DNA of 64,000 bases, taken from Granulicella sp. WH15 (GTDB lineage Bacteria; Acidobacteriota; Terriglobia; Terriglobales; Acidobacteriaceae). The translations under genes and the position numbers were made by a program. The stretch covers positions 1,178,001-1,242,000 of the forward strand of contig NZ_CP042596.1 in NCBI RefSeq assembly GCF_009914315.1. Direction: 5' to 3'. Below, piece after piece: positions 25,242 to 34,283 of the stretch (position 1 is the first letter of the stretch; each line of letters starts with the position of its first letter). Below the pieces are notes generated by a model. The model ran no database searches, was not told the DNA's origin, and worked only from the letters and a program-made list of their open reading frames with translations.

Positions 25242-27611
25242 GTGAGCCAAAGAGTTTTTTCAGCAGCAATCGTCGCCGTGGGGATGGTCTGTGCCTCATC
25301 AGCCGTAGCCCAGCAGGAGCAGGTCGCACAGGGCGCAACCGATCCGCAACAGCAGAAGGTCAACCTGACCACCTCGGACTCGGTCACCGTAACCGCCACG
25401 GGCGAGGTCCGCAGCGAACAGTCCATCGACTCTCGCATCTTGCAGGAAGCCGCTCCCGGCACCAGCCCCATCGCGTCGCTCGCACGGCTGCCCAGCGTCA
25501 GCGTCACCTCGGCCGACCCCTACGGCGCTTACGAGTGGGCGCTGCGCATCTCGGTGCGCGGGTTCAACCAGAACCAGCTTGGCTTCACGCTCGACGACGT
25601 ACCGCTCGGCGATATGTCCTACGGCAACCTGAACGGACTGCACATCAGCCGCGCCATCATCGACGAGAACATGGGACGCGAGGTGCTCTCGCAGGGCACT
25701 GGCGCGCTGGAGACGGCTTCGACCAGCAACCTGGGCGGTGCGATCCAGTTCTACTCGGACGACCCGATGGACAAGCAGCACTTCTCCATCGCGCAGACAC
25801 TCGGCAGCTTCGACGGCCACCGCACCTTTGCACGCTACGACAGCGGCCTGCTGCCGACGCACACCAAGTTCTACATCGACGGCGTCTACCAGCTCTCGAA
25901 CAAGTGGAAGGGCGCGGGGCAGATCAACCAGAAGTACTTCCAGTTCAACACCAAGCTGACGCAGTTCGTCGGCAGCAAGGGCGTCTTCACCTTCTACGCC
26001 GACTACTCCAACCGGATCGAGGTCGATTACCAGGACCTGAACAAGATCTGGGCGCAGAAGCTGGGCTACTACTGGGATAACTTCGGCGACTGGGGCAAGT
26101 CGATCCAGGCGGCGAACGCCTGCAATGGCAACGGCAGCTATCCTTCGCCGGTCAACGTGCTGGCATCCAATGAAGACCCTTGCGACGCGGCCTACTACGG
26201 CGGCGGCGGCCTGCGCCGGGACTTCCTGACCTACGTGAACTATAAGACGGCCCTGACCGACCATGTGACCTGGAAGACGACCGCCTACGGCCACTACAAC
26301 ACCGGCCGCGGACTGTGGTTTACGCCCTACCAGCCCACGCTGGCCCAGGGCGGTGCGGTCGTATCGCCCATCTCCGAGCGCACCACCGAGTACGGCATCC
26401 GGCGCGGCGGCATCCTCAGCTCGGTCGCGTATGAGACCAGCCGCAACCTGCTCGAAGGCGGCTTCTGGTACGAGAAGGAGAGCTTCGATATCGCACGGCG
26501 CTTCTATGCGACCAGCATCGCCAGCCCGTTGCAGTCGCTCTACGACTTCCCCTCGAACCCCTTTGCCACGCAGTGGGCCTATAACTTCCCCACGCAGCTC
26601 TTCCAGATTCACTTGCAGGATCGTTACAAGATCACTCCGAAGGTCAGTGTTTCGGCGGGCTTCAAGACCTCCGAGACCTACGCGACGGGCAACCTGACGG
26701 AGTTCAATACGGGTATCCCACTCTCACCGGGGCTCGTCCCCAATGCTGCGAACTATGCGCAGGGCAGCCTGCAGTCAGGCAAGCCGTTCCTGCCACAGGT
26801 TGGCGCGAACTGGAAGCTGAACAGGAACAACGAGGTCTTTGCCGATGTGGCCGAGAACGTGCGTGCCTTCCAGATGGGCGGCAACGGTATCGCCACCTCG
26901 CCCTGGGGTACGACGCAGCTCGGGTTTGACGCGCTGAAGACCACGCTGAAGCCGGAGAGCTCGTGGAGCGAGGAGGTTGGCTATCGTTATAACGATAAGC
27001 GGCTGTCCGCGCAGGTGAACTACTTTCACGTCAACTTCAGCAACCGTCTGCTGGCGATTCAGCAGGGCCCGGCTATCGCGGGCGGCGCGTCGCTGCTGTC
27101 GAACGTCGGCGGTGTGACGACCAACGGTGTCGACGCGGCGGCGTCGGTGCAGATCGCCTCGGACTGGACCTTCTACAACGCGGTGACCTACAACAAATCC
27201 ACCTATGACTCGGATGTGCAGACGGCCACCGGCCCGATCGAAACGGGTGGCAAGGTGGCGGTGGACACGCCGGAGTTCCTGTACAAGGACGAGCTTTCTT
27301 ATAACAAGAAGGGCTTCAGCGCGCACATCGGGGCCGATTACATGTCGAAGCGGTACTTTACGTATACCGACGACAGCAGCGTCGATGGCCGCTTCCTTGC
27401 TGACTTCGGTACCAGCTACCACGTCGATGAGGTGGGCCTGTTCAACGAGCTGAAGCTGCAGTTCAACATCTATAACCTGGCGAACGCGAAGTACTTCTCC
27501 TCCATCGGGACCAACGGCTTTATCGCCAAGGACCCGACGCAGGTGGCCAACAACACGTTGCAGGTAGGCGCGCCGCGAACGTTCACGGCGACTCTGTCGG
27601 CGAAGTTCTAA
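25242..27611 (+). CDS. TonB-dependent outer-membrane receptor
   Basis: A 789-residue gated porin importing a large or scarce ligand using the TonB/ExbBD system. After a signal peptide (FSAAIVAVGMVCASSAVAQ), residues about 45-55 (SDSVTVTATGE) could serve as the TonB box. The plug domain shows ALRISVRGFNQNQLGFTLDDVPLGD, followed by a long beta-barrel ending in FTATLSAKF with the terminal Phe needed for Bam insertion. No carboxypeptidase-like N-terminal extension is present, unlike the large 'Oar' receptors common in this group. The GTG at 25242 is chosen because GGAG lies just upstream and the signal peptide follows. The ligand cannot be inferred from neighbours. Confidence 0.9.
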   Translation: MSQRVFSAAIVAVGMVCASSAVAQQEQVAQGATDPQQQKVNLTTSDSVTVTATGEVRSEQSIDSRILQEAAPGTSPIASLARLPSVSVTSADPYGAYEWALRISVRGFNQNQLGFTLDDVPLGDMSYGNLNGLHISRAIIDENMGREVLSQGTGALETASTSNLGGAIQFYSDDPMDKQHFSIAQTLGSFDGHRTFARYDSGLLPTHTKFYIDGVYQLSNKWKGAGQINQKYFQFNTKLTQFVGSKGVFTFYADYSNRIEVDYQDLNKIWAQKLGYYWDNFGDWGKSIQAANACNGNGSYPSPVNVLASNEDPCDAAYYGGGGLRRDFLTYVNYKTALTDHVTWKTTAYGHYNTGRGLWFTPYQPTLAQGGAVVSPISERTTEYGIRRGGILSSVAYETSRNLLEGGFWYEKESFDIARRFYATSIASPLQSLYDFPSNPFATQWAYNFPTQLFQIHLQDRYKITPKVSVSAGFKTSETYATGNLTEFNTGIPLSPGLVPNAANYAQGSLQSGKPFLPQVGANWKLNRNNEVFADVAENVRAFQMGGNGIATSPWGTTQLGFDALKTTLKPESSWSEEVGYRYNDKRLSAQVNYFHVNFSNRLLAIQQGPAIAGGASLLSNVGGVTTNGVDAAASVQIASDWTFYNAVTYNKSTYDSDVQTATGPIETGGKVAVDTPEFLYKDELSYNKKGFSAHIGADYMSKRYFTYTDDSSVDGRFLADFGTSYHVDEVGLFNELKLQFNIYNLANAKYFSSIGTNGFIAKDPTQVANNTLQVGAPRTFTATLSAKF

Positions 27612-27633
27612 ACGCAGCAACATGCGGTAGAGG

Positions 27634-27666
27634 CGGGTGCGGAGAGAATTCGCACCCGTTTTCTTT
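27634..27666 (+). terminator. Rho-independent terminator
   Basis: Stem CGGGTGCG / CGCACCCG with a 9-nt loop, followed by TTTTCTTTT, 22 bp downstream of the TonB-dependent receptor stop. Confidence 0.85.
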
Positions 27667-27715
27667 TGCCTGGTCTTCAGGCTGGCTTAAGGCTGACGGC
27701 ATAGCGTCGCGATAG

Positions 27716-29008
27716 ATGATTATCCTGCGGCGGTTGTGTTGTGCTGAGATGTCGGTCTTGATGTTTTGCTTGACTGCTGTGGGTACGTGCCAGGAGATTG
27801 GGCGGGGTACGCCGCTGACGATTCAGCTCGATGCCAAGGTGCCGATGCGGGTGGGGCAGGCGTTGAACGGGCATCTGCTGCATCCGGTGTTTCAAAATAA
27901 CCGGCTAGTGCTGCCCGAAGGCACGGCGGTTCATGGGACGGTCATCGCGCTGCGGACGGATAAGAGACGTCGCGTGCGCGGGCGGCTGCGTGGGGATTTC
28001 ACTCCGTTCCATGTGCCGGTGGTGCGGTTCGATGAGGTCGTCGGGCCGGATGGGCGCGCGGTGAAGCTCCAGAGCGGGACCGCTACCGACGGTGCTCCGG
28101 TGTACAGTCTGGTTGCGCCGCCGCCGTCGAAGGGCGGGTTCCTGCATCAGGAGATCGGCTATGCCAAAACGGCGCTGAAGGGCGATCTGGAGGTTGTGAC
28201 CGGGCCGGACAAGGGGGCTCGGTTTGTGGCGTTTGTTTACTCGCAACTGCCTTATCATCCGGAGTCGATCGGCAAGGAAACCGCGTGGACGACCGAGGTG
28301 GCCGAGCCGCTTATTGTTGGTGCGGGGGCCGGTGAGGCTTCGGTTGAGATCGCAACCGCGAGGGGGGACCAGCCTGCGGCGTGGATGTTGAAGGCTTACC
28401 TGCAAGATGGATTAAGCTCGGAGACCTCGCACACGGGCAGTCAGGTGGTCGCGCTGGTCGCCGAGCCGGTCTTCAACCCGGACCACACCATCGCGGTGCC
28501 GCAGGGGACGAAGCTGCTGGGGAGCGTGACGCAGGCTCGTCCGGCGCGGTGGTTCGCCCGCTCCGGGGTGCTGCGGTTTGATTTTCGCCAGATGGAGCTA
28601 CCGGGAGCCAAAGTGACCAGTGTGCAGGCGACCATGAAGGCCGCCGACTCGGGCGATGCGGCTCTGGCGCTGGACTCCGAGGGGCAGGCCAAGCCCAAGC
28701 CGAAGGACAAGCTGGCTCTGCCGCTGGCTCTGGCGCTGCTGGCCTCGCGACCGCTGGACCCGGATGGGCATCATCAGGATCTGAAGAACGCTGGGGGATC
28801 GAACGGGTTTGGGATCATCGGGCGCGTGGTGGGGATCGCGGCTGGCTCGGCGGAGCTGGCGGCGGGGATTGGGTACTATCAGGCGATGCTCTCAACCTAT
28901 GACCGGTGGGTGGCCAAGGGGAAACGAGTGGTCTTCCCGAGGGATACGAGGATCGTGATCGAGACGACAGCAAGGCGTGGGCACTTCGTGCCGTCCTCGG
29001 GGCGGTAG
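27716..29008 (+). CDS. exported protein of unknown function with two VirB10-like repeats
   Basis: A 430-residue protein not assigned to a known enzyme. A signal-like stretch (MSVLMFCLTAVGTC) is followed by two related segments. The first, about 40-75, is VGQALNGHLLHPVFQNNRLV then LPEGTAVHGTV. The second, about 240-285, is GSQVVALVAEPVFNPDHTIA then VPQGTKLLGSV. The 'P-V-F ... v-P-x-G-T-x-l-x-G-x-V' pattern resembles the beta-barrel of VirB10/TrbI proteins, suggesting an envelope scaffold-like fold. A glycine-rich region (NAGGSNGFGIIGRVVGIAAG) near 355-375 could be membrane-associated. The start might be the internal ATG at 27749. The final residues (HFVPSSGR) come from repeat C. Confidence 0.65.
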   Translation: MIILRRLCCAEMSVLMFCLTAVGTCQEIGRGTPLTIQLDAKVPMRVGQALNGHLLHPVFQNNRLVLPEGTAVHGTVIALRTDKRRRVRGRLRGDFTPFHVPVVRFDEVVGPDGRAVKLQSGTATDGAPVYSLVAPPPSKGGFLHQEIGYAKTALKGDLEVVTGPDKGARFVAFVYSQLPYHPESIGKETAWTTEVAEPLIVGAGAGEASVEIATARGDQPAAWMLKAYLQDGLSSETSHTGSQVVALVAEPVFNPDHTIAVPQGTKLLGSVTQARPARWFARSGVLRFDFRQMELPGAKVTSVQATMKAADSGDAALALDSEGQAKPKPKDKLALPLALALLASRPLDPDGHHQDLKNAGGSNGFGIIGRVVGIAAGSAELAAGIGYYQAMLSTYDRWVAKGKRVVFPRDTRIVIETTARRGHFVPSSGR

Positions 29009-29145
29009 GGGAAAGTTAGCTTCTGAGGGCCTCCCGCTGGTCGGCAGCGAGCATTTTTATTCCCGACCAACGTGAGGAGCACGCGAAGCTTCAAAAAGGC
29101 GTGCTAACGCCCGCCCTCCGCGTAGGAGGCCCGTCCGGCAGGACG
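28982..29145 (+). repeat. joined dispersed repeats C and B, spanning two gene ends
   Basis: Repeat C (CACTTCGTGCCGTCCTCGGG ... TTCTGAGGGCC) runs into repeat B (CCCGCTGGTCGGCAGCGAGC, CCCGACCAACGTGAGGAGCA, CACGCGAAGC, GGAGGCCCGTCCGGCAGGAC). The left end encodes the last residues of the 430-residue protein. The right part encodes the last 18 residues and stop of the convergent CLC gene. Confidence 0.8.
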
Positions 29146-30440
29146 TGTTCTTTTGCTGCTACCAGCTCTGGGTGGTCGGAGGGCGCGGGGGCCAGCTTGC
29201 TGTAGCCGGGAACCTTGCCGAAGCCCAGCCGCTGTGCGGAGTAGATGCCGTCGTGGCCGGAGAAGAGATAGCTGAGCACGCAGGCCACGGCGCAGAAGGC
29301 TCCGGCCTCGCCGCCGAACAGCTCGAAGGCCATGAAGGTTGAAGCCAGCGGCGTATTCGCCGCCCCGGCGAAGACCGCCACGAAGCCCATTCCAGCGAGC
29401 AGCGACGTGGGCAGCGGCAGGATGTTCGAGAGGGCGTTCCCCAGCGTCGCGCCGATGTAGAAGAGCGGCGTGACCTCTCCGCCCTTGAAGCCCGTGCCCA
29501 GCGTGACCGAGGTGAAGACCGTCTTGGCGGCGAAGTCCCAGATGGGTAGCTGGTGATCGAAGGAGGCGACGATGGTGGGGATGCCGAGGCCGACGTACTT
29601 TGTGGTGCCGAGGCTAAAGACGGCCACGGCCACCAGGACGCCGCCCACAACCGGCCGCATCGGGGCCGAAGGGATGAGTTTAGACAGGTGGCCGATCGCG
29701 TGGGTCAGGCGGGCAAAGAGCAGAGCCATCAGGCCGAAGCAGATGCCCGCGGCCACCGCCGAAAGCAGGGTGGTGACCCCCAGCGGAGGCAGCTCGTGGA
29801 CCGTGTAGACGGTGTGGTGGACGTGCCAGGCGCGGGTCGTCAGGTCTCCGGCGAAGGCGGCCAGGGTGCAGGGGACGAGCGCCTCGTAGGTGAGCGCGCC
29901 GAAGGCCAGCACCTCCATCCCGAAGACCGCGCCCGCCAGCGGAGTGCCGAAGACCGAGGCGAAACCGGCGCTGATGCCGGTCATCAGGACGATGCGGCGG
30001 GTGAGCGGCGATAGGCGAAAGAGGTGGGTGAGCTGGTCGGCGAGCGAGGCTCCGGTCTGGATGGCGGTGCCCTCGCGCCCAGCCGAGCCGCCGAAGAGGT
30101 GGGTGATGATCGTTCCGGCCAGGATGAGCGGCGTCATGCGCAGCGGAATGACGCCCGTGGGGTTGTCTATCTCTTGCAGAATGAGGTTGTTACCCGCCGC
30201 GACGGACTGTCCCACCCGCTGATAGACCCAGCCGACACCGTACCCGGCGGCAGGCAGCAAGGCGATGATCCAGTGGTGCGCTTCGCGCACGTCGGTGGCC
30301 CAGTTGAGCGAGACCAGCAGCAGGGCCGAGGCGGTGCCGGCCAGTGCGCCGACGAGCGTGGCCAGCGGAATCCAGCCCAGAAGATCGGTGAGGATGCGCC
30401 ACTGATCGTTTGCGGTTTCGACGAGAGTCGTTTTAGACAA
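29091..30440 (-). CDS. CLC-F type fluoride/proton antiporter
   Basis: A 449-residue CLC-superfamily membrane protein with about ten to eleven hydrophobic segments, expected to export F- in exchange for H+. The gating-glutamate motif is GGSAGREGTAIQ (Glu123), and TLGTGFKGGEVTPLFYIGA replaces the GGIFxP signature of classical chloride CLCs, as in the fluoride-specific clade. The strongest support is the fluoride riboswitch directly upstream. The TTG at 30440 is chosen as start: AGGAGGAG lies 2 nt before it, and the in-frame ATG at 30470 is part of the riboswitch aptamer. The last 18 residues (VLPDGPPTRRAGVSTPF) are encoded by a dispersed repeat, so the tail is probably unstructured. Confidence 0.88.
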   Translation of the reverse strand: MSKTTLVETANDQWRILTDLLGWIPLATLVGALAGTASALLLVSLNWATDVREAHHWIIALLPAAGYGVGWVYQRVGQSVAAGNNLILQEIDNPTGVIPLRMTPLILAGTIITHLFGGSAGREGTAIQTGASLADQLTHLFRLSPLTRRIVLMTGISAGFASVFGTPLAGAVFGMEVLAFGALTYEALVPCTLAAFAGDLTTRAWHVHHTVYTVHELPPLGVTTLLSAVAAGICFGLMALLFARLTHAIGHLSKLIPSAPMRPVVGGVLVAVAVFSLGTTKYVGLGIPTIVASFDHQLPIWDFAAKTVFTSVTLGTGFKGGEVTPLFYIGATLGNALSNILPLPTSLLAGMGFVAVFAGAANTPLASTFMAFELFGGEAGAFCAVACVLSYLFSGHDGIYSAQRLGFGKVPGYSKLAPAPSDHPELVAAKEHVLPDGPPTRRAGVSTPF

Positions 30441-30459
30441 AGCTCCTCCTACTTGAAGC

Positions 30460-30520
30460 GCAGGAGTCATCAGCTCTGCTCAGAAAAAGCAGGCGGTTTC
30501 GGCGGAACCCCATCGCCAAC
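30460..30520 (-). ncRNA. fluoride riboswitch (crcB motif)
   Basis: Read on the minus strand, the leader contains GGCGATGGGGTTCCGCC, then GAAACCGCC, a TGCT-TTTTCTG-AGCA hairpin, and GCTGATGACTCCTGC. These match in order the conserved blocks of the crcB-motif aptamer, including the pseudoknot strands. The CTCCT at its 3' edge is complementary to the AGGAG ribosome site 10 nt downstream, so fluoride binding is expected to free the ribosome site and switch on translation of the CLC-F gene. This expression mechanism is inferred. The aptamer identification is strong. Confidence 0.94.
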
Positions 30521-30624
30521 CGATTTTTCACCACGTTAGCAAGGCCCCGGCGTGGCGTCAATGCTGGAAATTTGCAGAACTTCGGCGTTAGGGCAGGGAG
30601 GTACGGCAGAGGGGAGGTCTCGGC

Positions 30625-30870
30625 TTAGCTCTTGTGGCTGTGGCCGTAGCACTTGCTCATGATGGTCGTACGCAGGCGCTCACGAGCATCGACCGGGAAC
30701 TCGTAGAGTTCGTGGTCGCGATAGATGTTGATGGTTTTGGTCGTGGAGTCGAGAACGACCTCGCAGTGTTTGCACTCGGCGATATGATGCTCGACCTCCG
30801 CCAGAAGCTCCGGGGAGACCACGCCGTCGAAGAAATCGGTGAGCTGGGATAGGAAATCTGTGCACGTCAT
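30625..30870 (-). CDS. short zinc-finger anti-sigma factor
   Basis: An 81-residue protein with the ZAS (zf-HC2-like) anti-sigma signature HHIAECKHC (His-x3-Cys-x2-Cys) at about 28-36, preceded by FLSQLTDFFDGVVSPELLAE. It lacks a transmembrane segment, so it is a soluble anti-sigma that probably holds the upstream-encoded sigma factor and releases it on oxidation or zinc loss. The C-terminal KCYGHSHKS has an extra Cys/His group. Its ATG shares one base with the sigma-factor stop (TGATG), indicating translational coupling and near-equal synthesis. Confidence 0.88.
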   Translation of the reverse strand: MTCTDFLSQLTDFFDGVVSPELLAEVEHHIAECKHCEVVLDSTTKTINIYRDHELYEFPVDARERLRTTIMSKCYGHSHKS

Positions 30871-31589
30871 CAGGAGTTGCCGTCCTTCTTCTGCCTAAAA
30901 TATCGGCTTAACCGCTCGCGAAGTTGAAGTCGCGCGCGGAGAAGTCGGGATTTGACGGCAGGAACACTCAGCCCAAGAGCCTCGGCTGTCTCTTCCGTCG
31001 ACAGGTTTTCGATGTCGCGAAGGGTGAAAACGGTTCGAAAACCTGGAGGCAGGCCCTGAATTGTCTTGCGTAGGATGTCCGACAGCTCGGATTGACCGTA
31101 GAGCTGCTCGGGATTCGGTCTCCACTCAGCAAAGTCGCGGGGGATGGAGCCCTCGTCGGTCTGAACATCCTGGTCCATCGAGACGGTCTTGCTGGTCTTG
31201 CGCTTGCGCAGCCGCATCAGGCTCTCGTTGACCGCGATGCGCACCAGCCAGGTGGAGAACTTGGAGTTGCCCTGGAACTGGTCGAGCTTCTGGAATGCCT
31301 TGAAAAAGGCGTCCTGGGTGATGTCCTCGGCGTCTTCTCGGTTCTGGGTGATGTGCTGGGCGACGCGGAAGATCTGCCGGTCGTACTGGCGGACGAGCTG
31401 CTCGAAGGCGCTGCTGTCACCGGCCCGGGCGCGCTCCACCAGAGCGACGTCGGGGTGAATCTCCTCGGCGTCGGCCGCAATCTCCGCGATCCCCGGCGGC
31501 AGAGGCTCGGCCATCAGGTCCGGGTCCTGAATACTATCCGGGACCGGGGAGGGGAGTGTGGACGAGATGGAGGCTTGGGGAGCAGGCAT
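30870..31589 (-). CDS. RpoE-like ECF sigma factor
   Basis: A 239-residue ECF sigma factor. After an about 50-residue Pro/Glu-rich leader, region 2 runs from VERARAGDSSAFEQLVRQYD through ITQNREDAEDITQDAFFKAF to FSTWLVRIAVNESLMRLRKR. Region 4 contains LPPGFRTVFTLRDIENLSTE and TAEALGLSVPAVKSRLLRAR. This is the RpoE/SigW pattern, normally used for envelope or oxidative stress. The following anti-sigma gene overlaps it. An internal ATG at 31514 (MAEPLPPG) could be the true start. It is divergent from the lytic transglycosylase gene with a 186 to 228-bp gap, which is a plausible target. Confidence 0.92.
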   Translation of the reverse strand: MPAPQASISSTLPSPVPDSIQDPDLMAEPLPPGIAEIAADAEEIHPDVALVERARAGDSSAFEQLVRQYDRQIFRVAQHITQNREDAEDITQDAFFKAFQKLDQFQGNSKFSTWLVRIAVNESLMRLRKRKTSKTVSMDQDVQTDEGSIPRDFAEWRPNPEQLYGQSELSDILRKTIQGLPPGFRTVFTLRDIENLSTEETAEALGLSVPAVKSRLLRARLQLRERLSRYFRQKKDGNS

Positions 31590-31817
31590 ATGTTCTTAGG
31601 ACCACAAACTGCTTTTTTGATGATAAATGGCTTATGACCGAAGGGCAATGAGAGGCGTCGGAGCGGTGCTCGGCGGTAACCCGTTCTGGGCCGTGAGTAT
31701 CTGGTGTGGTTCTATTTTGGTATATGGACCCCGGTTGAGGATGCCAGAGGGCGCGGGGCAGCTTAGAGTGGCAATATGGGTGTTTCGGGAAAGACGATGG
31801 GGTGGGAGCAGAGACAG

Positions 31818-34157
31818 ATGCGCCGCCTGTTGCAGATTGCAGGAGCTTGCACGCTGGCCGGGCTGATGGCCGCGCCGCTGGCGGTGGGGGCTGCTCCGCA
31901 GAAGAAGCCCCATGCGGTGGCGGGGAAGAAGAAGGCAGCAAAGGCAGCGACGAAGCACCCTGCTGTGGGCAAGGGCGGCAAGAGCACTCGCGCTTCAAGG
32001 GCGGCCGCCGCGAAAGAGAGCAAGGCCAGCAAGGCGGAGCGGGCAGCGGCTGAGGCAAGGATTCTGAAGCTCTCGAACGCGTTTGTCGCCTCGGCGCAGC
32101 TGCGGCCGATGGCCCAGCAGTTGGCGTCCACTCGGTCCGCGACGGCCTACTCGGCGGTTTCGAGCTATGCCCAGGCCCATCCGGGTGCGGGCGCGGCGAC
32201 GGCTTACCTGGCGCTGGGGCACGCTTACATGCTGGACCGCCGCTATCCCGAAGCGGAGGACTCCTACCGGCAGGCCACGCGCAGGGACGACTCGTTGAGC
32301 GACTATGCGGATTACCTGGGCGCGCAGGCTGCCTTGCAGGCCAACCGCGCCACCGATGCTTATGAGCTGCTGGCCCGCTTCGGCGACCGGCACCCCGGCA
32401 GCATCTTTGTGGCCAGCGCGCCGATCCTGCTGGCGTCGGCCTACCTGCAACAGAACGACGGCACGGGCGCGCTCACGGTGCTCGAGCCGATGGTGGGTAC
32501 GGCGGCGGCTGACCATGTGGATTTTCAGTACGCGTTGGCACGGGCTTACCAGTTGCAGGGCAATACGGCCAAGGCCGCTCCGCTCTTTCGCAGGATCTTC
32601 GAGACGCAGCCATTGACCAACGAGGCGGCCCAGTCACGCACACAGTTGCAGGCGATGGGGATGCCCGCCAGCGCAGCCGCGCGCAAGGTGCATGCGGACC
32701 AGCTCTTCAACTCCAAGCACTACAGCGAGGCCAGCGCCGAGTACAACGCCATCAAGAACGACCCCAGCCTGGGGCAGGCGGATCGCGATGCACTCGAGAT
32801 CTATATGGCTGTCTGCAACCTGAAGCTGAAGCACCTGAGCCGACGCGACGTGGAGAAGCTGCCGGTGACCAACGACGACAGCGCGGCGCTGAAGCTCTAT
32901 CTGCTGGCCGAGATATCGCGCACCGAGAAGAACCGCGTGGAGCATGATGGGCTGATCGCGCAGCTGGTTGACCGCTACCCGTCCAGCCGCTGGACTGAGG
33001 AGGCGCTCTACTCGGGCGGCAACATGTACCTGCTGACACACGATGCCGAGCAGGCGATCTATCACTATAAGCTGCTGGTGGAGAAGTTTCCGAACAGCGT
33101 CTATGCGCCCTCGGCCCACTGGCGGGCGGCTTGGATGAACTACCGGCTGCGGCGATACGCCGAGGCGGCTCGGCTGATGGACGAGCAGGTGGTGCGGTAC
33201 GGCGCGGGGATCGAGGCTCCGAGCGCGCTCTACTGGCGGGGGCGCATCTTCGAGGATGAGGAGCACGACTTCGGGCAGGCGATGAACTACTATCGCTCGC
33301 TGGCGGCGGCTTATACCAACTTTTACTATGCCAATCTGGCGCGGCAGCGGCTGACGGTGCTGAAGACGCAGAGCCGCGCGGAGCCTGCGCCTGCTCCGGC
33401 ACTGGCTTACGTGCGCAAGCTGACGATTCCGCCGCTGACGAACTCGGTGCCCGAGGACGATCCCCATGTGGTGAAGGCGAAGCTGCTGGCCAATGCAGCG
33501 CTGAACGAGTACATCGGGCCGGAGATACAGGCCAGTCCGGGGGCGGGCGAGTGGGGCGCTCTGGCGCAGGCGCAGATCTATGCCTCGTACGGCGAGCACA
33601 CGCGGGCCTTGCAGTCGATGAAGAAGTCAGGGATCTCGTTCTTCTCGCTGCCGACGAGCGAGGTGCCGATGGAGTACTGGCGGCTGATGTTCCCGCAGCC
33701 ATACTGGGGCGAGCTGGTGGCGAGCGCGGAGAGCAACGGGCTGGACCCGTACCTGGTGGCGGCGCTGATCCGGCAGGAGTCCGAGTTCAACCCCGGAGCG
33801 GTGAGTCCGGCGCACGCCTACGGGTTGATGCAGCTGCTGGGATCGGTGGGCAAGGAGAACGCGAAGAAGGAAGGGTTGAAGCACTTTCAGACCGTGCAGT
33901 TGCTGGAGCCGGGCGTGAATCTGAGACTGGGCACGCGTAACCTGAAGGCGGTGCTGGACCGCTTTGGCGGCCAGACCGAGTATGCGCTGGCCGCCTACAA
34001 CGCGGGAGACGTGCCGGTGCGGCAGTGGATGGCGGCGGGCGACTACAAGGACATGGCCGAGTTCGTGGAGTCGATTCCGTACACGGAGACGCGGGAGTAC
34101 GTGCAGGCGATCGTGCGCAACCGCGAGCTTTACCGGACGCTGTACCCTGCGAGGTAA
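31818..34157 (+). CDS. lytic transglycosylase with TPR-like superhelix (Slt70 type)
   Basis: A 779-residue periplasmic murein hydrolase that cleaves peptidoglycan to 1,6-anhydro-muropeptides. The signal peptide is MRRLLQIAGACTLAGLMAAP, which is why the ATG at 31818 is preferred over 31776 and 31797. A Lys/Ala-rich linker to about residue 75 is followed by many helical repeats (for example AYLALGHAYMLDRRYPEAED). The C-terminal SLT domain starts about residue 630 with the catalytic Glu in ALIRQESEFNPGAVSPAHAY, then GLMQLLGSV and YALAAYNAGDVPVRQW. Length and order match Slt70/MltE-like enzymes. It is followed by tRNA-Leu. Confidence 0.92.
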   Translation: MRRLLQIAGACTLAGLMAAPLAVGAAPQKKPHAVAGKKKAAKAATKHPAVGKGGKSTRASRAAAAKESKASKAERAAAEARILKLSNAFVASAQLRPMAQQLASTRSATAYSAVSSYAQAHPGAGAATAYLALGHAYMLDRRYPEAEDSYRQATRRDDSLSDYADYLGAQAALQANRATDAYELLARFGDRHPGSIFVASAPILLASAYLQQNDGTGALTVLEPMVGTAAADHVDFQYALARAYQLQGNTAKAAPLFRRIFETQPLTNEAAQSRTQLQAMGMPASAAARKVHADQLFNSKHYSEASAEYNAIKNDPSLGQADRDALEIYMAVCNLKLKHLSRRDVEKLPVTNDDSAALKLYLLAEISRTEKNRVEHDGLIAQLVDRYPSSRWTEEALYSGGNMYLLTHDAEQAIYHYKLLVEKFPNSVYAPSAHWRAAWMNYRLRRYAEAARLMDEQVVRYGAGIEAPSALYWRGRIFEDEEHDFGQAMNYYRSLAAAYTNFYYANLARQRLTVLKTQSRAEPAPAPALAYVRKLTIPPLTNSVPEDDPHVVKAKLLANAALNEYIGPEIQASPGAGEWGALAQAQIYASYGEHTRALQSMKKSGISFFSLPTSEVPMEYWRLMFPQPYWGELVASAESNGLDPYLVAALIRQESEFNPGAVSPAHAYGLMQLLGSVGKENAKKEGLKHFQTVQLLEPGVNLRLGTRNLKAVLDRFGGQTEYALAAYNAGDVPVRQWMAAGDYKDMAEFVESIPYTETREYVQAIVRNRELYRTLYPAR

Positions 34158-34185
34158 GGCTCGAGGTGGGGTAGCATGGTGGTAG

Positions 34186-34274
34186 GCCCGGATGGTGAAA
34201 TCGGCAGACACAGCGGACTTAAAATCCGCAGGAGATAACCCTCCGTGGGGGTTCAAGTCCCCCTCCGGGCACCA
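34186..34274 (+). tRNA. tRNA-Leu (UAA anticodon)
   Basis: Complete class II tRNA: acceptor stem GCCCGGA / TCCGGGC, D-arm GGTGAAATCGGCAGACA, anticodon stem-loop GCGGA-CTTAAAA-TCCGC with anticodon TAA, a long variable arm (AGGAGATAACCCTCCG), T-arm GGGGGTTCAAGTCCCCC, discriminator A and an encoded CCA (34272-34274). It reads codon UUA and, by wobble, UUG. Confidence 0.97.
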
Positions 34275-34283
34275 GAATTACGC

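Noticed and set aside
30441..30470. ATG at 30470 as start of the CLC-F gene
   Set aside because: It lies inside the conserved CTGATGAC block of the fluoride riboswitch; the ribosome site is downstream of it.
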